Of a DNA stretch of 64,000 nt, positions 34,631-43,521 are shown one piece after another. Numbering within the stretch: the first letter of the stretch is position 1; every line of letters begins with the position of its first letter. The position numbers were made by a program, and so were the translations under genes. Source of the stretch: Paracoccaceae bacterium (GTDB lineage: Bacteria; Pseudomonadota; Alphaproteobacteria; Rhodobacterales; Rhodobacteraceae); NCBI GenBank assembly GCA_020446815.1, contig JAGRDY010000012.1, forward strand, positions 62,001 through 126,000, in the 5' to 3' direction. Under the pieces are notes generated by a model. The model was not told the origin of the DNA. It was given only the letters and a program-made list of their open reading frames with translations, and did not search any database.

Positions 34631-35608
34631 ATGACAGACGCCATGCCCCAGGCCCTTTCCATCGTGGCAGATATCGGTGGCACCAATACCCGCGTCGCGC
34701 TGGCCGAAGGAAGCCGCATCGACCGGGCCGGCATCCGCAGATTTGCCAATGCCGATCATTCCGGCATCGCGGCAATTCTGGCCGACTATCTGGCAATGGC
34801 GGGCCATCCGGTTTGCAGTGGCGCCTGTGTGGCGGTGGCCGGCCCCATCCACGACGGCAAAGCCACGATGACCAACCGCGACTGGACCATCGAGCGCGGC
34901 GCAATCGGCCGCGCCACCGGCGCGCGGCGTATCGTGATGATCAATGACTTGCAGGCGCAGGGGCACGGGCTGGGCCATCTGACAAGCAAGAACCTGCGAG
35001 GCATCATACCAGCGTCGGCATCGCCTTGCCCCCGTGCCACGCGGCTTGTCATCGGCATCGGCACCGGTTTCAACGCGGCCGCGATTCATGACACGCCCGC
35101 CGGCAAGATTGTCACGGCCTCAGAATGTGGCCATGCCGGCCTGCCGGTGCGCGACGCGGCGGGGCTGCGGCTGGCGCAATTCCTCGAACGGACACATGAT
35201 GGGTTTGCTTCGGTCGAGGATGTGCTGTCCGGTCGCGGGCTGGAAGGGCTGCACCGCTGGTTGACGGCAAAGGCCGGCCCGGCGACCGGCCTTGCCGCCC
35301 CCGACATCATTGCGGCGATTGCCTCGGGAGGCGAGCGGCGGGCGGCCCATGCGGGCCGGATCTTCGTGCGCCTTCTGGGTGCGGTGGCGGGCGATCTGGC
35401 GCTGATCCACCTGCCCTTTGGCGGCATCTATCTGACCGGCGGCGTCGCGCGGGCCCTTGCGCCGCATCTGGAACGCCTCGGATTTGCCGACGCCTTTCGC
35501 GACAAGGGCCGGTTTTCCGGATTCCTGAACGATTTTCCTGTGCTTGTCGTCGAAGACGATTTCGCAGCCCTAAAAGGATGCGCCGCCTTTCTCGATGCGC
35601 AGGTCTGA
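34631..35608 (+). CDS. glk: Glucokinase
   Basis: A 325-residue kinase that phosphorylates glucose at C6 with ATP, the entry to the Entner-Doudoroff route used by this group. It belongs to the bacterial Glk family rather than ROK. The phosphate-binding motif is VADIGGTNTRVALAE near residue 12. It also has VAGPIHDGKATMTNRDW with the catalytic-Asp region VMINDLQAQGHG, GIGTGFNAAAI and GIYLTGGVARAL. GCAGG lies immediately before the ATG. Confidence 0.93.
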   Translation: MTDAMPQALSIVADIGGTNTRVALAEGSRIDRAGIRRFANADHSGIAAILADYLAMAGHPVCSGACVAVAGPIHDGKATMTNRDWTIERGAIGRATGARRIVMINDLQAQGHGLGHLTSKNLRGIIPASASPCPRATRLVIGIGTGFNAAAIHDTPAGKIVTASECGHAGLPVRDAAGLRLAQFLERTHDGFASVEDVLSGRGLEGLHRWLTAKAGPATGLAAPDIIAAIASGGERRAAHAGRIFVRLLGAVAGDLALIHLPFGGIYLTGGVARALAPHLERLGFADAFRDKGRFSGFLNDFPVLVVEDDFAALKGCAAFLDAQV

Positions 35609-35788
35609 CGCATCGCAAGGACTGCGCGGGCGTTTTTCGAGAGGGTGCGGGGCGGCGGCGAACAAGGCTTTTCACCCCGCCGGTTGTCAAAAAAGTAATT
35701 TTCTTGCTGTTACCATTGCTTGGCCGCATTCTCGACACATTGGCCGCGGGTAATGACGCAGGGCAGATCATCGTGTGAAAGGACGAAC

Positions 35789-35989
35789 ATGGTTCTGGGC
35801 GCACTCATCGCAGGCACCATCGCGGGCATCGCCGCTGCCGGTGTCACCGTATTTTACCTTGGCGCCTCTTTCTGGCTCGGCCTGTTCGCGTGGTGGCTGG
35901 TCGGTACGGCGGTAACTCTGGCCCCCCTTGTCGCCTTGGCACTTCGCCCGCAAGCAGACCCGGCCCACGAAAACCTCGCTGCGGCGTGA
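35789..35989 (+). CDS. Small two-span membrane protein (66 aa)
   Basis: A 66-residue protein starting MVLGALIAGTIAGIAAAGVT, with two hydrophobic helices (about 4-27 and 30-52) and a short polar tail, RPQADPAHENLAAA. GAAAGGACG precedes the ATG at good spacing, and I therefore prefer 35789 over the longer frame from 35720. It lies 103 bases upstream of the TerB-like gene. No function can be inferred. Confidence 0.65.
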   Translation: MVLGALIAGTIAGIAAAGVTVFYLGASFWLGLFAWWLVGTAVTLAPLVALALRPQADPAHENLAAA

Positions 35990-36092
35990 AACCGGCCGCT
36001 TCGCCGGGCACGAAATCTGCCTTCCTGACTTTCCCGCGATCGGGTGATGCGGACTCTTTGCAGCCCTTCGCATAAAGCTTATACCGGTCGGC

Positions 36093-36533
36093 ATGTTTGC
36101 CCGATTCCTCTCGACCCTCATGGGCCCCGACGCCGGCCCTTTGCCCCGGCAGGACGCAAGCCTTGCGTTGGCCGCGCTGCTGGTCCGGCTCGCCAGGGCG
36201 GACGACAGCTATCTTCCGGCTGAAATCAGCCGCATAGATCAGATTCTGATGGCGCGGTACGGCCTGTCGCCCTTCGAGGCGACCGAACTGCGCGCCCGGG
36301 CCGAAGCGCTGGAAACCGAGGCACCCGATACCGTCCGCTTTACCCGCGCCATCAAGGATGCCGTTCCCCATGAAGACCGCAAGAGCCTGATGCGGGCGAT
36401 CTGGTCGGTGGCGCTTGCCGATGGCACACGCGATGCAGAGGAAGATACGCTGATCCGGCTGGTCGCCGAACTGCTGGGGGTGAGCGACCAGGAAAGCGCG
36501 CTGGCCAGGCAGAGTGTCGAAAACCGTAGATGA
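36093..36533 (+). CDS. TerB-like (COG4103) protein
   Basis: A 146-residue all-helical protein of the TerB/TerB-like superfamily. It carries LVRLARADDSYLPAEISRID near 30 and the second-half repeat SLMRAIWSVALADGTRDAEE, with acidic residues placed like the TerB metal-binding helices. Despite the 'tellurite resistance' label, no ter operon is present, and such stand-alone proteins have unknown roles. Its stop overlaps the next gene's start by four bases. Confidence 0.85.
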   Translation: MFARFLSTLMGPDAGPLPRQDASLALAALLVRLARADDSYLPAEISRIDQILMARYGLSPFEATELRARAEALETEAPDTVRFTRAIKDAVPHEDRKSLMRAIWSVALADGTRDAEEDTLIRLVAELLGVSDQESALARQSVENRR

Positions 36534-37297
36534 TCGCCTGCCTGCCGATGTATGACTGGCCGCAGGTACGCGCCGAAACGGACCGGCTGTGGGGCCTGAT
36601 CCGCGACGCCCTTGCCGCCCAGGCCATCCCGGCGCCGGCATCCCTTACCCGCGATCGAAACCCGTGGGAAATGTGGCAAAGCCCCGAGCTCGTTCTGGGG
36701 CAGACCTGCGGGATGCCCTATCGCACCCGGCTTCATGGCCGCGTACACCTCGTTGGCACGCCAGATTACGCGCTCGCCGGCACGGCTGCCGGTTTTTATT
36801 TCTCGCAACTGGTGGTGCGCGCCGATACCGGCGGGCAACTGGAAGATTTTCTTGACGGGAAACTGGCGGTCAACGGCTTTGACAGCCAGTCCGGCTGGGC
36901 GGCGCCACAGAATCTTGCCGCAAGCCTTGGGCGTTCATTTGGCCATGTGGTGACAACCGGAACTCATCACGACAGTGCCCGGGCCGTCGCCGAAGCAAAT
37001 GCCGATATCGCTGCGATAGATGCCGTCACCTGGCGGCTGATCCAGGCCCATATGCCCGATCTGGCCCGGCGGCTGCGCGTCTTGCACGCTACCCCATCAA
37101 CACCGGGCCTGCCGCTGATCGCCGCAACCAAATTCGACCCCGCCGCCGTCGCCCGCGCGGTTTGCGATGCGATTTGCGCCCTTGCGCCGGCAGATGCGCG
37201 GGCACTGGGGCTGAAGGGTTTGGCTGCTATTCCCATGGCGGCCTATCTGGCCATCCCGACACCGCCGCCCCCACCCGAGGCAGCGCCGGGGCGCTGA
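36530..37297 (+). CDS. PhnD-like binding-protein-fold protein without signal peptide
   Basis: A 255-residue protein of the PhnD/SsuA/transferrin-like (type 2 periplasmic binding) fold. It starts IACLPMYDWPQVRAETDRLW, has SQTCG-like LVLGQTCGMPY, and a hinge segment LAVNGFDSQSGWAAPQ, then AAIDAVTWRLIQAHMPDLA, typical of phosphonate-type binding proteins. There is no signal peptide, and no permease or ATPase genes are adjacent. It may be cytoplasmic or exported by an unusual route. It is translationally coupled to the TerB-like gene. Confidence 0.82.
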   Translation: MIACLPMYDWPQVRAETDRLWGLIRDALAAQAIPAPASLTRDRNPWEMWQSPELVLGQTCGMPYRTRLHGRVHLVGTPDYALAGTAAGFYFSQLVVRADTGGQLEDFLDGKLAVNGFDSQSGWAAPQNLAASLGRSFGHVVTTGTHHDSARAVAEANADIAAIDAVTWRLIQAHMPDLARRLRVLHATPSTPGLPLIAATKFDPAAVARAVCDAICALAPADARALGLKGLAAIPMAAYLAIPTPPPPPEAAPGR

Positions 37298-37369
37298 TCC
37301 GTCTTGCGCACCGCCGGGTTGCGCCAGAATTTGCTTGCGTCAAAATCCAATCCGGTAGTATTCAGTATT

Positions 37370-37451
37370 TGATCAAATTGTTTTGCGCGCAATTCCGGAG
37401 TTTTATGCGACACCTTCGCGCCATACATTCGCGAACCTTGCAATTTGATCA
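37370..37451. promoter_or_regulatory. Paired inverted TGATCAAATTG motifs upstream of the GS cassette
   Basis: TGATCAAATTG at 37370-37380 and its exact reverse complement CAATTTGATCA at 37441-37451 are 60 bases apart, centred about 140 bases before the glutamine synthetase-like start. Each half contains the palindrome TGATCA. They could be two binding sites for a dimeric regulator that loops DNA, or the arms of a long hairpin. The surrounding DNA is AT-rich for this genome. Confidence 0.55.
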
Positions 37452-37550
37452 GAAAATAGCGGCGGATGTCACCAAAGGCTTATGTCCGGGATGGCACGCG
37501 CGAAACCGATGCGTGCGGCCGCCTTCGCGCCGCAGAATTCAGGTGAGACG

Positions 37551-38885
37551 ATGAAGAACTGGTTAAGAAAGCACCCCGAGGTGCGCACGATCCGAGTGGC
37601 CGCAGCCGACCTGAACGGTCAGCCGCGCGGCAAACGCATTCCGACCCGGTTCGCCGACAAGATGACCACCGATGGCACGCGCTTTCCCGTTTCGGTGCTC
37701 AGCCTCGATATCTGGGGCGAGGATATCGAGGACAGCCCGCTGGTGTTTGAATCAGGCGATGCCGACGGGGTGCTCAAACCCACCGATCGCGGTTTCATGC
37801 CGATGCCCTGGCTCGAGGCCCCGACCGCGCTGTTGCCGATCTGGATGTTCCGTGAAAACGGGGCGCCCTATGAGGGCGACCCGCGCCACGCACTGTCGAG
37901 CGTCGTAAATCGCTACAAGGAACGTGGGCTGACGCCGGTCTGCGCGATGGAGCTGGAATTCTTCCTCATCGACGATTCCGGCAAGAAACTGCAAGCCCCC
38001 ATTTCGCCTCGTTCCGGCAAACGGCGCAAGGCTGCGGAAATCCTGTCGATCCGGGCCCTCGACGCGTTCGACACGTTCTTTACCGATCTTTATGACGCCT
38101 GCGAAGCGATGGATATCCCCGCCGACACGGCCATCTCCGAAGCCGGCCTCGGCCAGTTTGAAATCAATCTCATGCATTGCGACGACGCATTGCGCGCCGC
38201 GGACGATGCCTGGCTGTTCAAGATGCTGGTCAAGGGGTTGGCGCGGCGGCACGGATTTGCCGCCAGTTTCATGGCCAAACCCTATCCGGAATATTCCGGC
38301 AACGGGTTGCACACGCATTTTTCGGTGCTCGACAAGAATGGTGACAACGTTTTTTCCAATAACGGGCCGGAAGGGTCCGAATTGCTGAAAAACGCCGTGG
38401 CCGGTTGTCTTCTGGCGATGCCCGATTCAACGCTGCTTTTCGCCCCCCACGCCAACAGCTATGACCGGCTGGTGCCCGATGCCCATGCCCCCAATGCGGT
38501 GTGCTGGGCCTATGAAAACCGCACCTCGGCGATCCGCATTCCTTCGGGCAGCCCAGTTGCCCGTCGCATCGAACACCGCGTCGCGGGGGGTGATGTCAAT
38601 CCCTACCTGATGCTGGCCGGCATATTGGGCGCAGCATTCATCGGCATCGAAAATGAAATGACCCCGCCGCCACCGATCACCGGCAATGCCTATGCGCTCG
38701 ACCTGCCGCTTATCCCCGATACCTGGGATGCGGCGATCAGCGCCTTTGAGAAAAGCGATACGATGGCACAGATCTTTCCCAGGGAACTGATCCGCAATCT
38801 GGTGATGATCAAACGCCAGGAGCTTCTGTATATGGCCGAACTTTCTGCCGAAGAACAAACCACCATCTATCTCGACACCGTGTAA
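37551..38885 (+). CDS. Glutamine synthetase-like ligase 1
   Basis: A 444-residue GS-family ligase. It has the substrate/metal motifs MELEFFL, GQFEINLMHCDDALRAAD and SGNGLHTHFSVLD, the ATP-region LLFAPHANSYDR, and ENRTSAIRIPSG. It lacks a GlnA-type adenylylation site, so it is probably not the nitrogen-assimilation GlnA. In a cassette with a class I amidotransferase and a second GS-like enzyme, the likely reaction is gamma-glutamylation of an amine (for example putrescine), as with PuuA. The amine is not determined. The ATG at 37551 has AGGTGA at five bases. Confidence 0.88.
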   Translation: MKNWLRKHPEVRTIRVAAADLNGQPRGKRIPTRFADKMTTDGTRFPVSVLSLDIWGEDIEDSPLVFESGDADGVLKPTDRGFMPMPWLEAPTALLPIWMFRENGAPYEGDPRHALSSVVNRYKERGLTPVCAMELEFFLIDDSGKKLQAPISPRSGKRRKAAEILSIRALDAFDTFFTDLYDACEAMDIPADTAISEAGLGQFEINLMHCDDALRAADDAWLFKMLVKGLARRHGFAASFMAKPYPEYSGNGLHTHFSVLDKNGDNVFSNNGPEGSELLKNAVAGCLLAMPDSTLLFAPHANSYDRLVPDAHAPNAVCWAYENRTSAIRIPSGSPVARRIEHRVAGGDVNPYLMLAGILGAAFIGIENEMTPPPPITGNAYALDLPLIPDTWDAAISAFEKSDTMAQIFPRELIRNLVMIKRQELLYMAELSAEEQTTIYLDTV

Positions 38886-38960
38886 CACCGGCTTTCCAGC
38901 CCCCTTGCGCGGCCGGGCGGGACGGGGCACTCTCGATTGAAACGCAAACAAGAGCCTTTC

Positions 38961-39641
38961 ATGCTGATCGGAATCCTACAAACCGGTATCTCGCCGGAAC
39001 CCCTGCGCAACACTTTCGGCGATTACCCCGACATGTTCGCGCGGCTTCTGGCCGGGCACGGCCTGTCGTTCAAAAGCTATCACGTCGAGGCGATGGAATT
39101 TCCCGACACCGTCCATGACTGTGACGGATGGCTGATTACCGGGTCGCGCCACGGCGTTTATGAAGACCTGCCCTTCATTGCGCCGCTCGAGGAATTCATC
39201 CGCAAAGCCTATGGCGAACACGTCCCGATGGTCGGCATTTGTTTCGGCCATCAGATCATCGCACAGGCGATGGGCGGCAAGGTCGAGAAATTCGCCAGGG
39301 GCTGGGCGGTCGGGCCGCAGGATTATGACTTTGGCGGCAGGCACCTGCGGATGAACGCCTGGCATCAGGATCAGGTCACCCGAAAACCCGATCAGGCAGA
39401 GATCATCGGCAGCAACGCCTTTTGCCAGAATGCCGCGCTGCTTTATGACGACCACGCGCTTACCATCCAGGCGCATCCCGAATTCGCCACCGATTTCATC
39501 GACGGCCTGATGCGCACGCGCGGCAAGGGTGTGGTGCCCGACAGCGTGATGTCCGAGGCGCGCCATCATTTTGGCGAATCTATCTCCTCTTCCGAGGTTG
39601 CCGAGCAGATTGCCGATTTCTTCAACAAATCCCGTAACTGA
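38961..39641 (+). CDS. Class I glutamine amidotransferase-like hydrolase
   Basis: A 226-residue protein of the triad amidotransferase fold. The nucleophile Cys is in VGICFGHQIIAQAMGG (about residue 91), and the His/Glu pair is in IQAHPEFATDF (about 176). No synthase domain is attached. PuuD-like enzymes of the polyamine route hydrolyse gamma-glutamyl amides, and the placement between two GS-like ligases supports such a role here. The ATG at 38961 is preferred to the TTG at 38937. Confidence 0.87.
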   Translation: MLIGILQTGISPEPLRNTFGDYPDMFARLLAGHGLSFKSYHVEAMEFPDTVHDCDGWLITGSRHGVYEDLPFIAPLEEFIRKAYGEHVPMVGICFGHQIIAQAMGGKVEKFARGWAVGPQDYDFGGRHLRMNAWHQDQVTRKPDQAEIIGSNAFCQNAALLYDDHALTIQAHPEFATDFIDGLMRTRGKGVVPDSVMSEARHHFGESISSSEVAEQIADFFNKSRN

Positions 39642-39654
39642 AAAAGTGTGCCCC

Positions 39655-41013
39655 ATGTCCGACTGGACCGCAAACATACCGCAGGCAGCCCGCGATTACA
39701 TCGCCAACCGGCGGCTCGATGAGGTGGAATGCCTCGTCTCCGATCTGGCCGGCGTTGCCAAGGGCAAGGCGATGCCCGCATCGAAATTCGGCAAGCAGAA
39801 ATTCTTTCATTTGCCCAATTCGATCTATGCGCAAACCATAACCGGCGATTATGCCGACATGGCGGATGGCAACGATTTTACCGAACCGGACATGATCCTG
39901 AAGCCGGATTTCGCCACCGCGACGGCGGTGCCGTGGACCGCCGACTGGACGCTTCAGGTGATCCACGATGCCTTCGACCAAAAGGGCAATCCGGTCGCCA
40001 TGGCGCCGCGCAATGTGCTCAAGCGCGTCAGGCAGCTGTATGAGGATCAGGGCTGGAAGGCGATCGTGGCGCCGGAGATGGAGTTCTTTCTTGTCGCGCG
40101 CAACACCGATCCCAATCAGCCGATCATCCCGCCGATGGGCCGTTCGGGCCGCCGGGTGATGGCCAATCAGGCCTATTCGATGTCGGCGGTCGATGAATAT
40201 GGCAAGGTCATCGACGATATCTACGATTTCGCCGAAGCGCAGGGATTCGAGATCGACGGCATCGTGCAGGAAGGCGGCGCGGGTCAGGTTGAAATCAACC
40301 TCAATCACGGCGATCCGGTCAGCCTGGCCGATGAAGTGTTCTATTTCAAACGCCTGATCCGCGAAGCGGCGCTGCGCCACGACTGTTTCGCGACCTTCAT
40401 GGCCAAGCCCATCGAAGGTGAACCGGGCTCGGCGATGCATATCCACCAGTCGGTGGTCGATATCGAAACCGGCAAGAACATCTTTTCCGGCCCCAAGGGC
40501 GTCGAAACCGATCAGTTCATGCATTTCATCGCCGGAATGCAGAATTACCTGCCCGCCGCCGTGGCCCTGATGGCGCCCTATGTGAACAGCTACCGCCGCT
40601 ATGTGCCGGATTTCTCCGCCCCCATCAATCTCGAATGGGGTCGCGACAACCGCACCACCGGCCTGCGCATCCCGATTTCCGAACCCCGCGCAAGGCGGCT
40701 GGAAAACCGCCTGCCGGGGATGGATTGCAACCCCTATCTCGGCATCGCGGCAACCATGGTTTGCGGCTATATCGGGTTGATGGAAAAGAAGATGCCGCGC
40801 CCCGAAGCCAAGGGCAACGCCTATATAAATGCCGAAGAATTGCCGACAAGCCTGAGCGACGCGCTTGATCTCTTTGCTGACTGCGCACCGATTCGCGAGT
40901 CGTTGTCGCCTGAATTCTGCACGATCTACGAAGCGGTGAAGCGCAACGAATTTCACGAATTCCAGCAGGTCATCAGCCCCTGGGAGCGCGAACATCTGTT
41001 GCTGAACGTGTGA
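39655..41013 (+). CDS. Glutamine synthetase-like ligase 2
   Basis: A 452-residue second GS-family enzyme. Motifs are APEMEFFLVARNTDP, AGQVEINLNHGDPVSLADEV, GSAMHIHQSVVD, APYVNSYRRYVPD and GRDNRTTGLRIP. It differs from ligase 1 around the substrate loops, so the two are probably not redundant. It starts 13 bases after the amidotransferase stop. The rest of a gamma-glutamyl-putrescine route (oxidase and aldehyde dehydrogenase) is not in the window. Confidence 0.88.
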   Translation: MSDWTANIPQAARDYIANRRLDEVECLVSDLAGVAKGKAMPASKFGKQKFFHLPNSIYAQTITGDYADMADGNDFTEPDMILKPDFATATAVPWTADWTLQVIHDAFDQKGNPVAMAPRNVLKRVRQLYEDQGWKAIVAPEMEFFLVARNTDPNQPIIPPMGRSGRRVMANQAYSMSAVDEYGKVIDDIYDFAEAQGFEIDGIVQEGGAGQVEINLNHGDPVSLADEVFYFKRLIREAALRHDCFATFMAKPIEGEPGSAMHIHQSVVDIETGKNIFSGPKGVETDQFMHFIAGMQNYLPAAVALMAPYVNSYRRYVPDFSAPINLEWGRDNRTTGLRIPISEPRARRLENRLPGMDCNPYLGIAATMVCGYIGLMEKKMPRPEAKGNAYINAEELPTSLSDALDLFADCAPIRESLSPEFCTIYEAVKRNEFHEFQQVISPWEREHLLLNV

Positions 41014-41084
41014 CGGGCCTTGTGCTCGGCCCGAACCGGATCAGGGGCCATGGCGGTTGGCAAAACAGCCGATCCACCGCGCTT

Positions 41085-41122
41085 CGCCAATAATGCGTTT
41101 CGACGCCAATAATGCGTTTCGA
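41085..41122. repeat. Two perfect tandem copies of a 19-bp unit
   Basis: CGCCAATAATGCGTTTCGA occurs at 41085-41103 and 41104-41122. It lies in the 270-base gap between convergent GS-like and lpd genes. The same gap contains GCCATGGCGG at about 41048 and its reverse complement CCGCCATGGC at about 41137, flanking the repeat. Confidence 0.92.
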
Positions 41123-41283
41123 CTGGCCAGGTCGATCCGCCATGGCGCGAAAGCACCAAGGGCCCGGCCGGGTCTTGGCGATTCAGGTGCTTGACGAAAC
41201 GCCATGGCCTGCCGGAAAGCCCGTTGCGTCCCGACTTTTCGCCAGCGCATGGGCTTGACCGGGCCGCGCGCCCCGGCCTTGCG

Positions 41284-42678
41284 TTACATGTGCAAGGCGC
41301 GCCCATAGGCGTCGAGCACTGATTCATGCATCATTTCGCTTAGCGTCGGATGCGGAAAGACGGTGTTCATCAAATCTTCCTCGGTGGTTTCGAGGCTGCG
41401 CCCGACCACATAGCCCTGGATCAGTTCGGTGACTTCGGCGCCGACCATGTGCGCCCCCAGAAGTTCACCTGTCGCGGCGTCGAAAACGGTCTTGATCAGC
41501 CCCTCGGATTCGCCCAGCGCAATCGCCTTGCCATTGCCGATGAAGGGAAAGCGGCCAACCTTGATGTCATAGCCAGCCGCCTTGGCCGCGGCCTCGCTGA
41601 GACCGACGGAGGCGACCTGCGGGTGGCAATAGGTGCATCCCGCGATGCTATTGGGCTTGATCGGATGCGGATGGCCACCCGCGATCAGCTCGGCGACCAT
41701 GACGCCTTCGTGGCTGGCCTTGTGGGCAAGCCAGGGCGCGCCGGCGATGTCGCCTATCGCGAAAAGACCGTCGACACCGGTGCGGCAGAATTCATCCGTC
41801 ACCACATGGGTGCGCTCGATCTTGACGCCAAGCGCCTCCAGCCCAAGGTTTTCCACATTTCCGACGATGCCGACGGCAGAGATGACGGTATCGAACTCCA
41901 TGGTTTCGGTCTTGCCGCCCGCTTCGATATGCGCCGTCACCTTGCCCTTGGCCCGGTCGAGCTTGCTGACCGTCGATTTTTCCATGATCTTCATGCCCTG
42001 CTTGACGAAGGCCTTTTTCGCAAAGGCCGATATTTCGGCGTCTTCCACCGGCAGCACCCGGTCCATCACTTCGACAACCGTTGTATCCGCACCCAGCGTA
42101 TTGAAGAAACTCGCGAATTCGATGCCAATCGCGCCCGAGCCGATGACCAGCAGCTTTTTGGGCATGCGCTTGGGTTGCAAGGCGTGCTTGTAGTTCCAGA
42201 CCAGATCGCCATCCGCCTCCAGCCCCGGCAATTGCCGGGCCCGGGCCCCGGTGGCCAGGACGATAGATTTGGCGGCCAGTTCCTCGGCGCCCTTGTCGGT
42301 CGTCACCGATACCCTGCCTTTGGCCGGAATCGTGGCGGCACCCATGAAAACCGTGATCTTGTTTTTTTTCATCAGATGGCCGATGCCGCCCGACAACTGC
42401 TTGGCCACACCGCGCGAACGCGCGACCACGGCGTCAAGATCATAGCCGACCCCGCTGGCCTTCAACCCGAATTCGCTGGCACGGTGCATCAGGTGAAACA
42501 CCTCTGCGGAACGTAACAGCGCCTTGGTCGGGATGCACCCCCAGTTGAGGCAGATGCCGCCCAGATGTTCGCGTTCGACGATCGCGACGTTGAGCCCCAG
42601 CTGCGCGCCCCGGATCGCCGCGACATAACCACCCGGCCCGGCACCGATCACGATCAGATCGAAGGATTTCGCGGCCAT
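41284..42678 (-). CDS. lpd: Dihydrolipoyl dehydrogenase
   Basis: A 464-residue flavoprotein that reoxidises dihydrolipoamide in the 2-oxoacid dehydrogenase or glycine cleavage complexes. It has FAD-binding GAGPGGYVAAIRGAQLG, the redox disulfide GGICLNWGCIPTKALL, NAD-binding GSGAIGIEFASFF and the C-terminal His-Glu base HPTLSEMMHES. No E1/E2 genes are adjacent. The neighbour upstream is a DUF924 protein. Confidence 0.96.
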   Translation of the reverse strand: MAAKSFDLIVIGAGPGGYVAAIRGAQLGLNVAIVEREHLGGICLNWGCIPTKALLRSAEVFHLMHRASEFGLKASGVGYDLDAVVARSRGVAKQLSGGIGHLMKKNKITVFMGAATIPAKGRVSVTTDKGAEELAAKSIVLATGARARQLPGLEADGDLVWNYKHALQPKRMPKKLLVIGSGAIGIEFASFFNTLGADTTVVEVMDRVLPVEDAEISAFAKKAFVKQGMKIMEKSTVSKLDRAKGKVTAHIEAGGKTETMEFDTVISAVGIVGNVENLGLEALGVKIERTHVVTDEFCRTGVDGLFAIGDIAGAPWLAHKASHEGVMVAELIAGGHPHPIKPNSIAGCTYCHPQVASVGLSEAAAKAAGYDIKVGRFPFIGNGKAIALGESEGLIKTVFDAATGELLGAHMVGAEVTELIQGYVVGRSLETTEEDLMNTVFPHPTLSEMMHESVLDAYGRALHM

Positions 42679-42781
42679 GTCAATTCTCCCTCAAAAAAGT
42701 AATTTACCATTAAACCAAAAACCGCAAGCCAGCAATACAGCTGACGCCGTGGCGCATTGTTCCTGCCGCATGGCAGGCATT

Positions 42782-43375
42782 TCAGGCCGATTGCTCCAAC
42801 TGCCGGACAATGGCGCCATATCCGCCTTCGGCCATGAAGGCGGATTCTTCCGGGCTCGACTCGCGCCCCAGCGCCTCATTGCGAAACGGAAAGCGGCCGA
42901 ACCGGCGGATGATCTCGCGGTGCGCGCGGGCGTGAAGCAGGGTGTTGGCACCGGTTTCGGGCATCGCCGAGCGGATGAGTGTGACGGCGCGTTCCTGATC
43001 TTCGATATCCTCGGAATGTTCAAGCGGCAGATAGAAGAATTGCCGCGCCGGTTCGGCGATGCCAAGATCCCAGCCATGAACGATGGCGTCTTCCGTCGCC
43101 TTGCGGGCAAGGGCATCGGTGGCAAAAGCGTCGGCCTCGCCGCGAAACATGTTGCGCGGAAACTGATCGGTCAGGATGATATAGCCAAGCGCACCACGCG
43201 GCCCGGATCGCCAGGCGTTCAACCCGCCGCCCCGCGCGTCTGCCCATAGCGCGCCAAACCGGTCGCGAATCGTGGCATCAACGGCATCATCGGACACATA
43301 CCACTGGGCCGGTGTCAGTTCCTCCAGCCAGAACCGAAGAACATCCTCGGGACCGAGATCCTGCGTTTTCGTCAT
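42782..43375 (-). CDS. DUF924 family protein
   Basis: A 197-residue protein of the DUF924 family, helical and TPR-like, unknown function. It has the characteristic VLRFWLEELTPAQWYVSDD, YIILTDQFPRNMFRGEADAFATD, and a FYLPLEHSEDIEDQER segment. I chose the ATG at 43375 for the excellent upstream GGAGG at eight bases. The longer frame to 43414 is unlikely. Confidence 0.88.
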   Translation of the reverse strand: MTKTQDLGPEDVLRFWLEELTPAQWYVSDDAVDATIRDRFGALWADARGGGLNAWRSGPRGALGYIILTDQFPRNMFRGEADAFATDALARKATEDAIVHGWDLGIAEPARQFFYLPLEHSEDIEDQERAVTLIRSAMPETGANTLLHARAHREIIRRFGRFPFRNEALGRESSPEESAFMAEGGYGAIVRQLEQSA

Positions 43376-43521
43376 CGCCGCGCCCTCCTGAAAATCCGGC
43401 CGCCGCCCAATCATGTCTTTCCGGGCACAAGGCTTGCAGGAACGGCGCGAAAACGCAACTCCTGCCGCAGCACTCCGTGCCGGTATCGCGTCACTTCGAG
43501 CCGGGTGGAAGACACCCCGCC

